A stretch of 64,000 nt of DNA from Euonymus europaeus. Lineage: Eukaryota > Streptophyta > Magnoliopsida > Celastrales > Celastraceae. Positions within the stretch are counted from its first letter, which is position 1. Each line of letters starts with the position of its first letter. The notes under the pieces are model-generated. The model searched no databases. It was not told the origin of the DNA and saw only the letters and a program-made list of their open reading frames with translations. The position numbers and the translations under genes are program-made. Positions 48,310 through 61,900 of the stretch are shown in pieces. Location: the NCBI GenBank assembly GCA_963580455.1, contig OY756969.1:12806760-12870759 (forward strand). The letters run 5' to 3'.

Positions 48310-48546
48310 CCGGAGACGTTACAGTATTGGGTCGTTGTCAGGACATTATTGTCTCAAGTCTCAGACCATGTTTTCACAATCGGTTAGGTTTCACTTCTGT
48401 TTGCCGCAAATGTATGTTAATAACATAAAAAAAAAAAAAAAAACTTTCAAGCCGGGAGTGACTGTAGTGATCTCGTGCATTTTTGAAATTCGGCCAAAAT
48501 ATGGGTTACTAACCCTTTGTGCACCGTTACTTTGTAAATGTCACAC
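48310..48546 (+). other. Region before the polypurine tract, with a diverged LTR repeat unit
   Basis: No gene seen. It holds an A-run (48427-48443) and, at 48448-48479, a diverged copy of the LTR tandem-repeat core (AAGCCGGGAGTGACTGTAG, then TGATCTCGTGCA). Confidence 0.7.
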
Positions 48547-48559
48547 AAAGGGGGGCAGC
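48547..48559 (+). other. Polypurine tract (plus-strand primer)
   Basis: AAAGGGGGG at 48547-48555, followed by CAGC and then the TG of the 3' LTR. This is the position required for the plus-strand primer of LTR elements. Confidence 0.85.
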
Positions 48560-51087
48560 TGTTATACCCCATTTTTGTCCGGATTTCCTCCCTGTAATAA
48601 AAAAAAATACGAAACAAAAAAAAAACAACAAACAAAATAGAAAATAGAAAAATACATTGTACATAAAATGAATAAAGGACCCAAATAGACCAAGCCCAAA
48701 CCAAGCCAAGCCCAAATAGACTTAAACCCAAACCTAACAATCCATGTTTTGGGCCCATCTCCAAAGAAGCTTCCAAATGACATTAAGGGAGGTGATGGGA
48801 GGCGGACAGAAGATGGGAACAGGGATGGGTTGAAGCCGGTGAGTTTAAGAGGAAAACATAGAGCATTAAAGAGGAGGATGGGGGGAGTAATGGTGGGGAT
48901 TGATGAGGGGAATGGGCAGAGTGAGAGGCCCGGCTGAGATTGATACAAAAGAAAGAGAAAGAAGTGAGGGAGAGAGGGCCAGAGAGAGAGAGGAAAAAAA
49001 ACCGGAAGGAAGAAAAAGGAGGAACCAGGAGAGCACCAGAGAAGACCGATTCGAGGAAGCAGAGCAAAACGGAGAGAGAGAGAGGCCTCAACCACCTCGC
49101 CGGACCACCTCCTCACCGTCTCCACAAGTCCCCGACCTCATCATTTTCCCCACCCTCAAAATCTCGAACCGGATCCATTTGCCTCATCACCCAGAAGCAC
49201 CATCGGAAACACCCACCTCAACCGGAGCTTTCCCTACCTTCATACCCGCCTCTGTTTTTGGATCTATTTTCTTTAGAGATTGAAAGGTAATTCCTTGTCC
49301 CTCTCTCTGTAAACTCAAATCTTCATATATTATGTTGATGTTTGTTTCTCAAAAACTGGATTGAGGGTTTTTCATATGCTTTGATTCGACACTGCTCCTT
49401 TGTTCTATTACTGTTTTGTTTCTTGGTTATCTCCTGTTGTTTTCTCTGTTTCCTTCTTTGGTTTGCTTGCTTCGGTTTTTGTTTCACTCGTCGGAGCCGG
49501 TTGGAGATACATCAACGGAGGCGGAGACCAGTCCACCTCAGTCAGACGGAGAAGGAAGAGCCACGGTTGGGTTGTAACATTGGGCCAGAAAAGGTTATTG
49601 TATTGGGCCAGTGGATTGTGCATGTTGGGCCAGCCATGACGGGTAATACATATTGGGTTTCCAGTTTTTGATTGAGGTATTGGGCCGGTGTTGATGGTAA
49701 GACATTGGGCCAAGTTTAGATTATTTAGTTTGGGCTCTTTTGACTCATAAATTGGTATTATATTGGGTCAATACATATGGGTTTGGTTTAATCTGTTTAA
49801 TGGGCCAGTATTGGTAATTTGATTCACATATATTTGGATCACATTTGTATATTGGGCTTTGGGTTTATAACTTAAACATGGGGATTATTGGGGTAGAATT
49901 TAATAGGCCCAAAGTCATATAAATTGTAACCCATGTAAATAATGTAAATAGTGGAATACATACATGTATATTTAGGATGTTAGAAACACAAAAATTTTGT
50001 TGCTTAGTATGCATGTTTAGACTTTATGTAAATTGTGAATATTTGGATTGCATATTCAAAATCTTATTTCATCGATATGCCATGAAAAAGACGCAACGCG
50101 AGAACAATTAAATCTAAGCCGTCTCACCTTAAATAATGACACCAAGACTAATATGAGAAACTCGTATTCCGTTTAAATACCAAAAGAGCCTTCAAGATAT
50201 TGGGGTTTTTGTCGGCATTTATTCAGAACACTTGATTTTCGTGGAACCAAAAAGCAAATTTATTTTTAGGGATTAGAAGAATCTATTTAAGGACTCAAGA
50301 GGGGGTTTAAAGATATTTGACCCATCTAATGAGCCTTAAATGTATTTTTTCTTTTCTCATAAAGAATATGATTGTGAGTATGGCTTAAATTGACCGAGTG
50401 GGTGTCTGTGGATCGATTTGATGCATCAATCGAATTCCAAAAATTCACAACCTTTTCAAAATTATCAAAACCACTTCAAGTGGACTTTTCATCAATCTCC
50501 AAATTATTTCAGCCAAGCCGGGAATGGCTGTAGTGATCCCGTGCACCTCTTTTAAATTATCAAAACCACTTCAAGTGGGATTTTTCATCATTCTCCAAAA
50601 TATTTTCAGCCAAGCCGGGAATGGCTGTAGTGATCCCGTGCACCTCTTTTAAATTATCAAAACCACTTCAAGTGGATTTTTCATCATTTTCTAAAAATAT
50701 TTTCAGCCAAGCCGGGAATGGCTGTAGTGATCCCGTGCACCGCTTTTAAATGATCAAAATCACTTCCAGTGGATTTTTCATCCAAGCATCAAATTGCCAC
50801 AATATTAATGGGGTCAAACCCACTCAATTGAAACATGGACTTTCTAGTATATATAGAAATTCATTAAAGCAATTGAGACATACAAACTCTTTTCAAAACA
50901 AAATTTGAGCCAAATAAGATAACATTTTCAAGGCAACCGTTTTTCGGGAGTTGTGGGGTGCCTAACACCTTCCCCATGCTCAATAGATCCCCTTACCCAT
51001 TTCTTTCTCGTAGACCATATTAGGTGTCCAATTGCACCTTAAAAATCAATTGGTGGCGACTTCATTTTTTTCGAGCCGGTTGCTTCA
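48560..51087 (+). repeat. 3' LTR (2528 bp)
   Basis: Copy of the 5' LTR at an offset of 15709 bp. By eye the only differences are two A-runs near the start (8 versus 9 A and 11 versus 10 A), which cancel so that the lengths are equal. It carries the same inner features: GA-rich stretch 48941-49029, TGGGCC cluster 49580-49858, 96-bp tandem repeat 50460-50779, TATA box 50848-50856. Confidence 0.97.
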
Positions 51088-51092
51088 ACGAG
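51088..51092. repeat. Target-site duplication, right (ACGAG)
   Basis: Second copy of the 5-bp duplication, following ...GGTTGCTTCA and leading straight into TATAAGCTTGC of the interrupted monomer. Confidence 0.95.
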
Positions 51093-51765
51093 TATAAGCT
51101 TGCTAGATTATTTAGATGCCAAAACACCAACTTTCTATGACAATTGGACAAAACCTTTAAAAGCTCATCGATAGAGAGAGTTGAGCAACTTCGGACCATC
51201 AAAGTTGATAGGGGTACACTTTTTATTGTTTTTCTATGTCAAATTCTACGAGTATAAGCTTGCTATATTATTTCGATTCCAATACACTAAGTTTCTATGA
51301 TAAATGGACAAAACAGTTAAAAGGTCCTTCATAGAGAGAGTTGAGCAACTTCGGACCGTGAAAGTTGCTCGGGGTACACTTTTTATTGTTCTTCTATGTG
51401 AAATTTTACGAGTATAAAGCTTCCAAGATTATTTCGATGTCAAAAGAGCAAGTTTCTATGACAAAATGGACAAAACCTTTAAAAGCTCCTTCGTAGTTAG
51501 AGTTGAGCAATTTCGGACCATCAAAGTTGCTCGGTGTACACTTTTTATTGTTCTTCTATGTGAAATTGTAAGAGTATAAGCTTCTTAGATTATTTTGATG
51601 TCAAAACAACAAGTTTCTTTGACAAATGGACAAAACAGTTAAAAGCTCTTTCATAGAGAGAGTTGAGCAACTTCGGACCATTAAAGTTGCTCGGGGTACA
51701 CTTTTTATTGTTCTTCTATGTCAAATTCGACAAGTATAAGCCCGCTAGATTATTTTGATGCGGAA

Positions 51766-54700
51766 ACACAAACTTTCTATGACAAATGGAAAAAACCGTT
51801 AAAAGCTCCTCCATAAAGAGAGTTGAGCAAATTCTGACCATCAAAGTTGCTCGGGGTACACTTTTTATTGTTCTTCTATGTCAAATTCTACGAGTATAAG
51901 CTTGCTAGATTATTTCGTTGCCAATACACCAAGTTTCTATGATAAATGGACAAAACATTTAAAAGGTCCTTCATAGAGAGAGTTGAGCAACTTTGGACCA
52001 TCCAAGTTGCTCGGGGTACACTTTTTATTGTTCTTCTATGTCAAATTCTGTGTATAAGCTTACTAGATTATTTAGTTGCCAAAACACCAACTTTCTATGA
52101 CAAATGGACAAAACCGTTAAAAGCTCATCCATAGAGAGAGTTGAGCAACTTCGGACCATGAAAGTTGCTCGGTGTACACTTTTTATTGTTCTCCTATGTG
52201 AAATTTTACGAGTATAAAGCTTGCTAGATTATTTAGATGCCAAAACACCAACTTTCTATGACAAGTGGACAAAACCTTTAAAAGCCACTTCGTAGAGAGA
52301 GTTGAGCAACTTCGGACCACGAAAGTTGCTCGGTGTACACTTTTTATTGTTCTCCTATGTGAAATTTTACGAGTATAAGCTTGCAAGATTATTTCGATGC
52401 CAAAATACCAACTTTCTATGACAAATGGACAAAATCGTTAAAAGCTTCAACATAGAGAGAGTCGAGCAACTTTGGACCATTTAAGTTGCTCGGGGTACAC
52501 TTTTTATTGTTCTTCTATGTCAAATTCTACAAGTATAAAACTTGCTAGATTGTATTGATGCGGAAACACAAACTTTCTATGACAAATGGACAAAACCGTT
52601 AAAAGCTTCTCCATAGAGAGAGTTGAGCAACTTCGGACCATCAAAGTTGATAGGGGTACACTTTTTATTGTTTTTCTATGTCAAATTCTACGAGTATAAG
52701 CTTGCGAGATTATTTCGATTCCAATACACTAAGTTTCTATGATAAATGGACAAAACAGTTAAAAGGTCCTTCATAGAGAGAGTTGAGCAACTTCGGACCA
52801 TGAAAGTTGCTCGGGGTACACTTTTTATTGTTCTTCTATGTGAAATTTTACGAGTATAAAGCTTCCAAGATTATTTCGATGTCAAAAGAGCAAGTTTCTA
52901 TGACAAAATTGACAAAACCTTTAAAAGCTCCTTCGTAGTTAGAGTTGAGCAACTTCGGACAATCAAAGTTGCTCGGTGTACACTTTTTATTGTTCTTCTA
53001 TGTGAAATTGTAAGAGTATAAGCTTCTTAGATTATTTTGATGTCAAAACAACAAGTTTCTATGACAAATGGACAAAACAGTTAAAAGCTCTTTCATAGAG
53101 AGAGTTGAGCAACTTCGGACCATTAAAGTTGCTCGGGGTACACTTTTTATTGTTCTTCTATGTCAAATTCGACAAGTATAAGCCCGCTAGATTATTTTGA
53201 TGCGGAAACACAAACTTTCTATGACAAATGGACAAAACCGTTAAAAGCTCCTCCATAAAGAGGGTTGAGCAAATTCTGACCATCAAAGTTGCTCGGGGTA
53301 CACTTTTTATTGTTCTTCTATGTCAAATTCTACGAGTATAAGCTTGCCAGATTATTTCGATGCCAATACACTAAGTTTCTATGATAAATGGACAAAACAG
53401 TTAAAATGTCCTTTATAGAGAGAGTTGAGCAACTTCGGACCATGAAAGTTGCACGGGTTACACTTTTTATTGTTCTTCTATGTGAAATTTTACGAGTATA
53501 AAGCTTCCTAGATTATTTCGATGTCAAAAGAGCAACTTTCTATGACAAATGGACAAAACCGTTAAAAGCCACTTCGTAGAGAGAGTTGAGCAACTTCGGA
53601 CCATGAAAGTTGCTCGGTGTACACTTTTTATTGTTCTCCTATGTGAAATTTTACGAGTATAAGCTTGCAAGATTATTTCGATGCCAAAATACCAACTTTC
53701 TATGACAAATGGACAAAACCGTTAAAAGCTCCAACATAGAGAGAGTCGAGCAACTTTGGACCATTTAAGTTGCTCGGGGTACACTTTTTATTGTTCTTCT
53801 ATGTCAAATTCTACAAGTACAAAACTTGCTAGATTGTATTGATGCGGAAACACAAACTTTCTATGACAAATGGAAAAAACCGTTAAAAGCTCCTCCATAA
53901 AGAGAGTTGAGCAAATTCTGACCATCAAAGTTGCTCGGGGTACACTTTTTATTGTTCTTCTATGTCAAATTCTACGAGTATAAGCTTGCTAGATTATTTC
54001 GTTGCCAATACACCAAGTTTCTATGATAAATGGACAAAACATTTAAAAGGTCCTTCATAGAGAGAGTTGAGCAACTTTGGACCATCCAAGTTGCTCGGGG
54101 TACACTTTTTATTGTTCTTCTATGTCAAATTCTGTGTATAAGCTTACTAGATTATTTAGTTGCCAAAACACCAACTTTCTATGACAAATGGACAAAACCG
54201 TTAAAAGCTCATCCATAGAGAGAGTTGAGCAACTTCGGACAATGAAAGTTGCTCGGTGTACACTTTTTATTGTTCTCCTATGTGAAATTTTACGAGTATA
54301 AAGCTTGCTAGATTATTTAGATGCCAAAACACCAACTTTCTATGACAAGTGGACAAAACCTTTAAAAGCCACTTCGTAGAGAGAGTTGAGCAACTTCGGA
54401 CCACGAAAGTTGCTCGGTGTACACTTTTTATTGTTCTCCTATGTGAAATTTTACGAGTATAAGCTTGCAAGATTATTTCGATGCCAAAATACCAACTTTC
54501 TATGACAAATGGACAAAATCGTTAAAAGCTTCAACATAGAGAGAGTCGAGCAACTTTGGACCATTTAAGTTGCTCGGGGTACACTTTTTATTGTTCTTCT
54601 ATGTCAAATTCTACAAGTATAAAACTTGCTAGATTGTATTGATGCGGAAACACAAACTTTCTATGACAAATGGACAAAACCGTTAAAAGCTTCTCCATAG

Positions 54701-55930
54701 AGAGAGTTGAGCAACTTCGGACCATCAAAGTTGATAGGGGTACACTTTTTATTGTTTTTCTATGTCAAATTCTACGAGTATAAGCTTGCGAGATTATTTC
54801 GATTCCAATACACTAAGTTTCTATGATAAATGGACAAAACAGTTAAAAGGTCCTTCATAGAGAGAGTTGAGCAACTTCGGACCATGAAAGTTGCTCGGGG
54901 TACACTTTTTATTGTTCTTCTATGTGAAATTTTACGAGTATAAAGCTTCCAAGATTATTTCGATGTCAAAAGAGCAAGTTTCTATGACAAAATTGACAAA
55001 ACCTTTAAAAGCTCCTTCGTAGTTAGAGTTGAGCAACTTCGGACAATCAAAGTTGCTCGGTGTACACTTTTTATTGTTCTTCTATGTGAAATTGTAAGAG
55101 TATAAGCTTCTTAGATTATTTTGATGTCAAAACAACAAGTTTCTATGACAAATGGACAAAACAGTTAAAAGCTCTTTCATAGAGAGAGTTGAGCAACTTC
55201 GGACCATTAAAGTTGCTCGGGGTACACTTTTTATTGTTCTTCTATGTCAAATTCGACAAGTATAAGCCCGCTAGATTATTTTGATGCGGAAACACAAACT
55301 TTCTATGACAAATGGACAAAACCGTTAAAAGCTCCTCCATAAAGAGGGTTGAGCAAATTCTGACCATCAAAGTTGCTCGGGGTACACTTTTTATTGTTCT
55401 TCTATGTCAAATTCTACGAGTATAAGCTTGCCAGATTATTTCGATGCCAATACACTAAGTTTCTATGATAAATGGACAAAACAGTTAAAATGTCCTTTAT
55501 AGAGAGAGTTGAGCAACTTCGGACCATGAAAGTTGCACGGGTTACACTTTTTATTGTTCTTCTATGTGAAATTTTACGAGTATAAAGCTTCCTAGATTAT
55601 TTCGATGTCAAAAGAGCAACTTTCTATGACAAATGGACAAAACCGTTAAAAGCCCCTTCGTAGAGAGAGTTGAGCAACTTCGGACCATGAAAGTTGCTCG
55701 GTGTACACTTTTTATTGTTCTCCTATGTGAAATTTTACGAGTATAAGCTTGCAAGATTATTTCGATGCCAAAATACCAACTTTCTATGACAAATGGACAA
55801 AACCGTTAAAAGCTCCAACATAGAGAGAGTCGAGCAACTTTGGACTATTTAAGTTGCTCGGGGTACACTTTTTATTGTTCTTCTATGTCAAATTCTACAA
55901 GTATAAAACTTGCTAGATTGTAAAGATGCG
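51766..55930. repeat. 13-monomer HOR, two copies of 2084 bp
   Basis: About 51766-53849 repeats at about 53850-55930 with an offset of 2084 bp. Private variants shared by both copies include GGAAAAAACC (51788 and 53872), AAAATCGTTAAAAGC (about 52433 and 54517), AGAGGGTTGAGC, and TTAAAATGTCC (53402 and 55486). The first copy begins at a recombination point with the CCCGCTAGATT type and the second with the GATTGTATTG type. Confidence 0.8.
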
Positions 55931-58900
55931 GAAACACAAACTTTCTATGACAAATGGACAAAACCGTTAAAAGCTCCTCCATAGAGAGAGTTGAGCAACT
56001 TCGGACCATCAAAGTTGATAGGGGTAAACTTTTTATTGTTTTTCTATGTCAAATTCTACGAGTATAAGCTTGCTAGATTATTTAGATGCCAAAACACCAA
56101 CTTTCTATGACAAGTGGACAAAACCTTTAAAAGCTCATCGATAAAGAGAGTTGAGCAACTTCGGACCATCAAAGTTGCTCGGTGTACACTTTTTATTGTT
56201 CTTCTATGTGAAATTTTACGAGTATAAAACTTGCTAGATTATTTTGATGCGGAAACACAAACTTTCTATGACAAATGGACAAAACCGTTAAAAGCTCCTC
56301 CATAGAGAGAGTTGAGCAATTTCGGACCAACAAAGTTGATAGGAGTACACTTTTTATTGTTCTTCTATGTCAAATTCTACGAGTATAAGCTTGCCAGATT
56401 ATTTCGATGCCAATACACTAAGTTTCTATGATAAATGGACAAAACAGTTAAAAGGTCCTTTATAGAGAGAGTTGAGCAACTTCGGACCATGAAAGTTGCA
56501 CGGGTTACACTTTTTATTGTTCTTCTATGTGAAATTTTATGAGTATAAAGCTTCCTAGATTATTTCGATGTCAAAAGAGCAACTTTTTATGACAAATGGA
56601 CAAAACCGTTAAAAGCCCCTTCGTAGAGAGAGTTGAGCAACTTCGGACCATGAAAGTTGCTCGGTGTACACTTTTTATTGTTCTCCTATGTGAAATTTTA
56701 CGAGTATAAGCTTGCAAGATTATTTCGATGCCAAAATACCAACTTTCTATGACAAATGGACAAAACCGTTAAAAGCTCCAACATAGAGAGAGTCGAGCAA
56801 CTTTGGACTATTTAAGTTGCTCGGGGTACACTTTTTATTGTTCTTCTATGTCAAATTCTACAAGTATAAAACTTGCTAGATTGTAAAGATGCGGAAACAC
56901 AAACTTTCTATGACAAATGGACAAAACCGTTAAAAGCTCCTCCATAGAGAGAGTTGAGCAACTTCGGACCATCAAAGTTGATAGGGGTACACTTTTTATT
57001 GTTTTTCTATGTCAAATTCTACGAGTATAAGCTTGCTAGATTATTTCGATGCCAATACACTAAGTTTCTATGATAAATGAACAAAACAGTTAAAAGGTCC
57101 TTCATAGAGAGAGTTGAGCAACTTCGGACCATGAAAGTTGCTCGGGGTACACTTTTTATTGTTCTTCTATGTGAAATTTTACGAGTATAAAGCTTCCAAG
57201 ATTATTTCGATGTCAAAAGAGCAAGTTTCTATGAAAAAATGGACAAAACCTTTAAAAGCTCCTTCGTAGTTAGAGTTGAGCAACTTCGGACCATCAAAGT
57301 TGCTCGGTGTACACTTTTTATTGTTCTTCTATGTGAAATTGTAAGAGTATAAGCTTCTTAGATTATTTTGATGTCAAAACAACAAGTTTCTATGACAAAT
57401 GGACAATACAGTTAAAAGCTCTTTCATAGAGAGAGTTGAGCAACTTCGGACCATTAAAGTTGCTCGGGGTACACTTTTTATTGTTCTTCTATGTCAAATT
57501 CGACAAGTATAAGCCCGCTAGATTATTTTGATGGGAAACACAAACTTTCTATGACAAATGGACAAAACCGTTAAAAGCTCCTCCATAAAGAGAGTTGAGC
57601 AAATTCTGACCATCAAAGTTGCTCGGGGTACACTTTTTATTGTTCTTCTATGTCAAATTCTACGAGTATAAGCTTGCTAGATTATTTCGATGCCAATACA
57701 CCAAGTTTCTATGATAAATGGACAAAACATTTAAAAAGTCCTTCATAGAGAGAGTTGAGCAATTTCGGACCATCCAAGTTGCTCGGGGTACACTTTTTAT
57801 TGTTCTTCTATGTCAAATTCTACGAGTATAAGCTTGCCAGATTATTTCGATGCCAATACACATAGTTTCTATGATAAATGGACAAAACAGTTAAAAGGTC
57901 CTTTATAGAGAGAGTTGAGCAACTTCGGACCATGAAAGTTGCACGGGTTACACTTTTTATTGTTCTTCTATGTGAAATTTTACGAGTATAAAGCTTCCTA
58001 GATTATTTCGATGTCAAAAGAGCAACTTTCTATGACAAATGGACAAAACCGTTAAAAGCCCCTTCGTAGAGAGAGTTGAGCAACTTCGGACCATGAAAGT
58101 TGCTCGGTGTACACTTTTTATTGTTCTCCTATGTGAAATTTTACGAGTATAAGCTTGTAAGATTATTTCGATGCCAAAATACCAACTTTCTATGACAAAT
58201 GGACAAAACCGTTAAAAGCTCCAACATAGAGAGAGTCGAGCAACTTTGGACTATTTAAGTTGCTCGGGGTACACTTTTTATTGTTCTTCTATGTCAAATT
58301 CTACAAGTATAAAACTTGCTAGATTGTAAAGATGCGGAAACACAAACTTTCAATGACAAATGGACAAAACCGTTAAAAGCTCCTCCATAGAGAGAGTTGA
58401 GCAACTTCAGACCATCAAAGTTGATAGGGGTACACTTTTTATTGTTTTTCTATGTCAAATTCTACGAGTATAAGCTTGCTAGATTATTTCGATGCCAATA
58501 CACTAAGTTTCTATGATAAATGGACAAAACAGTTAAAAGGTCCTTCATAGAGAGAGTTGAGCAACTTCGGACCATGAAAGTTGCTCGGGGTACACTTTTT
58601 ATTGTTCTTCTATGTGAAATTTTACGAGTATAAAGCTTCCAAGATTATTTCGATGTCAAAAGAGCAAGTTTCTATGACAAAATGGACAAAACCTTTAAAA
58701 GCTTCTTCGTAGTTAGAGTTGAGCAACTTCAGACCATCAAAGTTGCTCGGTGTACACTTTTTATTGTTCTTCTATGTGAAATTGTAAGAGTATAAGCTTC
58801 TTAGATTATTTTGATGTCAAAACAACAAGTTTCTATGACAAATGGACAAAACAGTTAAAAGCTCTCTCATAGAGAGAGTTGAGCAACTTCGGACCATTAA

Positions 58901-61900
58901 AGTTGCTCGGGGTACACTTTTTATTGTTCTTCTATGTCAAATTCGACAAGTATAAGCCCGCTAGATTATTTTGATGCGGAATCACAAACTTTCTATGACA
59001 AATGGACAAAACCGTTAAAAGCTCCTCCATAAAGAGAGTTGAGCAAATTCTGACCATCAAAGTTGCTCGGGGAACACTTTTTATTGTTCTTCTATGTCAA
59101 ATTCTACGAGTATAAGCTTGCTAGATTATTTCGATGCCAATACACCAAGTTTCTATGATAAATGGACAAAACATTCAAAAGGTCCTTCATAGAGAGATTT
59201 GAGCAACTTCGGACCATGAAAGTTGCTCGAGGTACACTTTTTATTGTTCTTCTATGTGAAATTTTACGAGTATAAAGCTTCCTAGATTATTTCGATGTCA
59301 AAAGAGCAAGTTTCTATGACAAATGGACAAAACCGTTAAAAGCTCATCCATAGAGAGAGTTGAGCAACTTCGGACTATCCAAGTTGCTCGGTGTACACTT
59401 TTTATTGTTCTCCTATGTGAAATTTTACGAGTATAAGCTTGCTAGATTATTTAGATGCCAAAACACCAACTTTCTATGACAATTGGACAAAACCTTTAAA
59501 AGCTCATCGATAGAGAGAGTTGAGCAACTTCGGACCATCAAAGTTGATAGGGGTACACTTTTTATTGTTTTTCTATGTCAAATTCTACGAGTATAAGCTT
59601 GCTATATTATTTCGATTCCAATACACTAAGTTTCTATGATAAATGGACAAAACAGTTAAAAGGTCCTTCATAGAGAGAGTTGAGCAACTTCGGACGGTGA
59701 AAGTTGCTCGGGGTACACTTTTTATTGTTCTTCTATGTGAAATTTTACGAGTATAAAGCTTCCAAGATTATTTCGATGTCAAAAGAGCAAGTTTCTATGA
59801 CAAAATGGACAAAACCTTTAAAAGCTCCTTCGTAGTTAGAGTTGAGCAACTTCGGACCATTAAAGTTGCTCGGGGTACACTTTTTATTGTTCTTCTATGT
59901 CAAATTCGACAAGTATAAGCCCGCTAGATTATTTTGATGCGGAAACACAAACTTTCTATGACAAATGGACAAAACCGTTAAAAGCTCCTCCATAAAGAGA
60001 GTTGAGCAAATTCTGACCATCAAAGTTGCTCGGGGTACACTTTTTATTGTTCTTCTATGTCAAATTCTACGAGTATAAGCTTGCTAGATTATTTCGATGC
60101 CAATACACCAAGTTTCTATGATAAATGGACAAAACATTTAAAAGGTCCTTCATAGAGAGAGTTGAGCAACTTTGGACCATCCAAGTTGCTCGGGGTACAC
60201 TTTTTATTGTTCTTCTATGTCAAATTCTGTGTATAAGCTTACTAGATTATTTAGTTGCCAAAACACCAACTTTCTATGACAAATGGAAAAAACCGTTAAA
60301 AGCTCATCCATAGAGAGAGTTGAGCAACTTCGGACTATCCAAGTTCCTCGGTGTACACTTTTTATTGTTCTCCTATGTGAAATTTTACGAGTATAAGCTT
60401 GCTAGATTATTTAGATGCCAAAACACCAACTTTCTATGACAAGTGGACAAAACCTTTAAAAGCTCATCGATAAAGAGATTTGAGCAACTTCGGACCATCA
60501 AAGTTGCTCGGTGTACACTTTTTATTGTTCTTCTATGTGAAATTCAACAAGTATAAAACTTGCTAGATTATTTTGATGCGGAAACACAAACTTTCTATGA
60601 CAAATGGACAAAACCGTTAAAAGCTCCTCCATTGAGAGAGTTGAGCAATTTCGGACCATCAAAGTTGATAGGGGTACACTTTTTATTGTTCTTCTATGTC
60701 AAATTCTACGAGTATAAGCTTGCCAGATTATTTCGATGCCAATACACTAAGTTTCTATGATAAATGGACAAAACAGTTAAAAGGTCCTTTATAGAGAGAG
60801 TTGAGCAACTTCGGACCATGAAAGTTGCACGGGTTACACTTTTTATTGTCCTTCTATGTGAAATTTTACGAGTATAAAGCTTCCTAGATTATTTCGATGT
60901 CAAAAGAGCAACTTTCTATGACAAATGGACAAAACCGTTAAAAGCCCCTTCGTAGAGAGAGTTGAGCAACTTCGGACCATGAAAGTTGCTCGGTGTACAC
61001 TTTTTATTGTTCTCCTATGTGAAATTTTACGAGTATAAGCTTGCAAGATTATTTCGATGCCAAAATACCAACTTTCTATGACAAATGGACAAAACCGTTA
61101 AAAGCTCCAACATAGAGAGAGTCGAGCAACTTTGGACTATTTAAGTTGCTCGGGGTACACTTTTTATTGTTCTTCTATGTCAAATTCTACAAGTATAAAA
61201 CTTGCTAGATTGTAAAGATGCGGAAACACAAACTTTCTATGACAAATGGACAAAACCGTTAAAAGCTCCTCCATAGAGAGAGTTGAGCAACTTCGGACCA
61301 TCAAAGTTGATAGGGGTACACTTTTTATTGTTTTTCTATGTCAAATTCTACGAGTATAAGCTTGCTAGATTATTTCGATGCCAATACACTAAGTTTCTAT
61401 GATAAATGGACAAAACAGTTAAAAGGTCCTTCATAGAGAGAGTTGAGCAACTTCGGACCATGAAAGTTGCTCGGGGTACACTTTTTATTGTTCTTCTATG
61501 TGAAATTTTACGAGTATAAAGCTTCCAAGATTATTTCGATGTCAAAAGAGCAAGTTTCTATGACAAAATGGACAAAACCTTTAAAAGCTCCTTCGTAGTT
61601 AGAGTTGAGCAACTTCGGACCATCAAAGTTGCTCGGTGTACACTTTTTATTGTTCTTCTATGTGAAATTGTAAGAGTATAAGCTTCTTAGATTATTTTGA
61701 TGTCAAAACAACAAGTTTCTATGACAAATGGACAAAACAGTTAAAAGCTCTTTCATAGAGAGAGTTGAGCAACTTCGGACCATTAAAGTTGCTCGGGGTA
61801 CACTTTTTATTGTTCTTCTATGTCAAATTCTACAAGTATAAAACTTGCTAGATTGTAAAGATGCGGAAACACAAACTTTCTATGACAAATGGACAAAACC

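Larger units (their letters stand above)
32851..51087 (+). mobile_element. Complete Ty3/gypsy LTR retrotransposon, Tat/Ogre type
   Basis: An 18237-bp element with both LTRs, target-site duplication, primer site, polypurine tract, and all enzymatic domains. The order is LTR, ORF1, gag-protease, intron, RT-RNase H-RNase H-integrase, extra ORF, LTR. Several features place it in the Tat/Ogre group rather than with chromoviruses or Athila. These are the large size, an ORF upstream of gag, an intron between protease and reverse transcriptase, a second RNase H after the gypsy RNase H, and no chromodomain after integrase. No nested insertion, frameshift, or internal stop was seen in the conserved domains. 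It lies in the same orientation as the satellite reading used here and is the only non-satellite sequence in the window. Confidence 0.95.
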
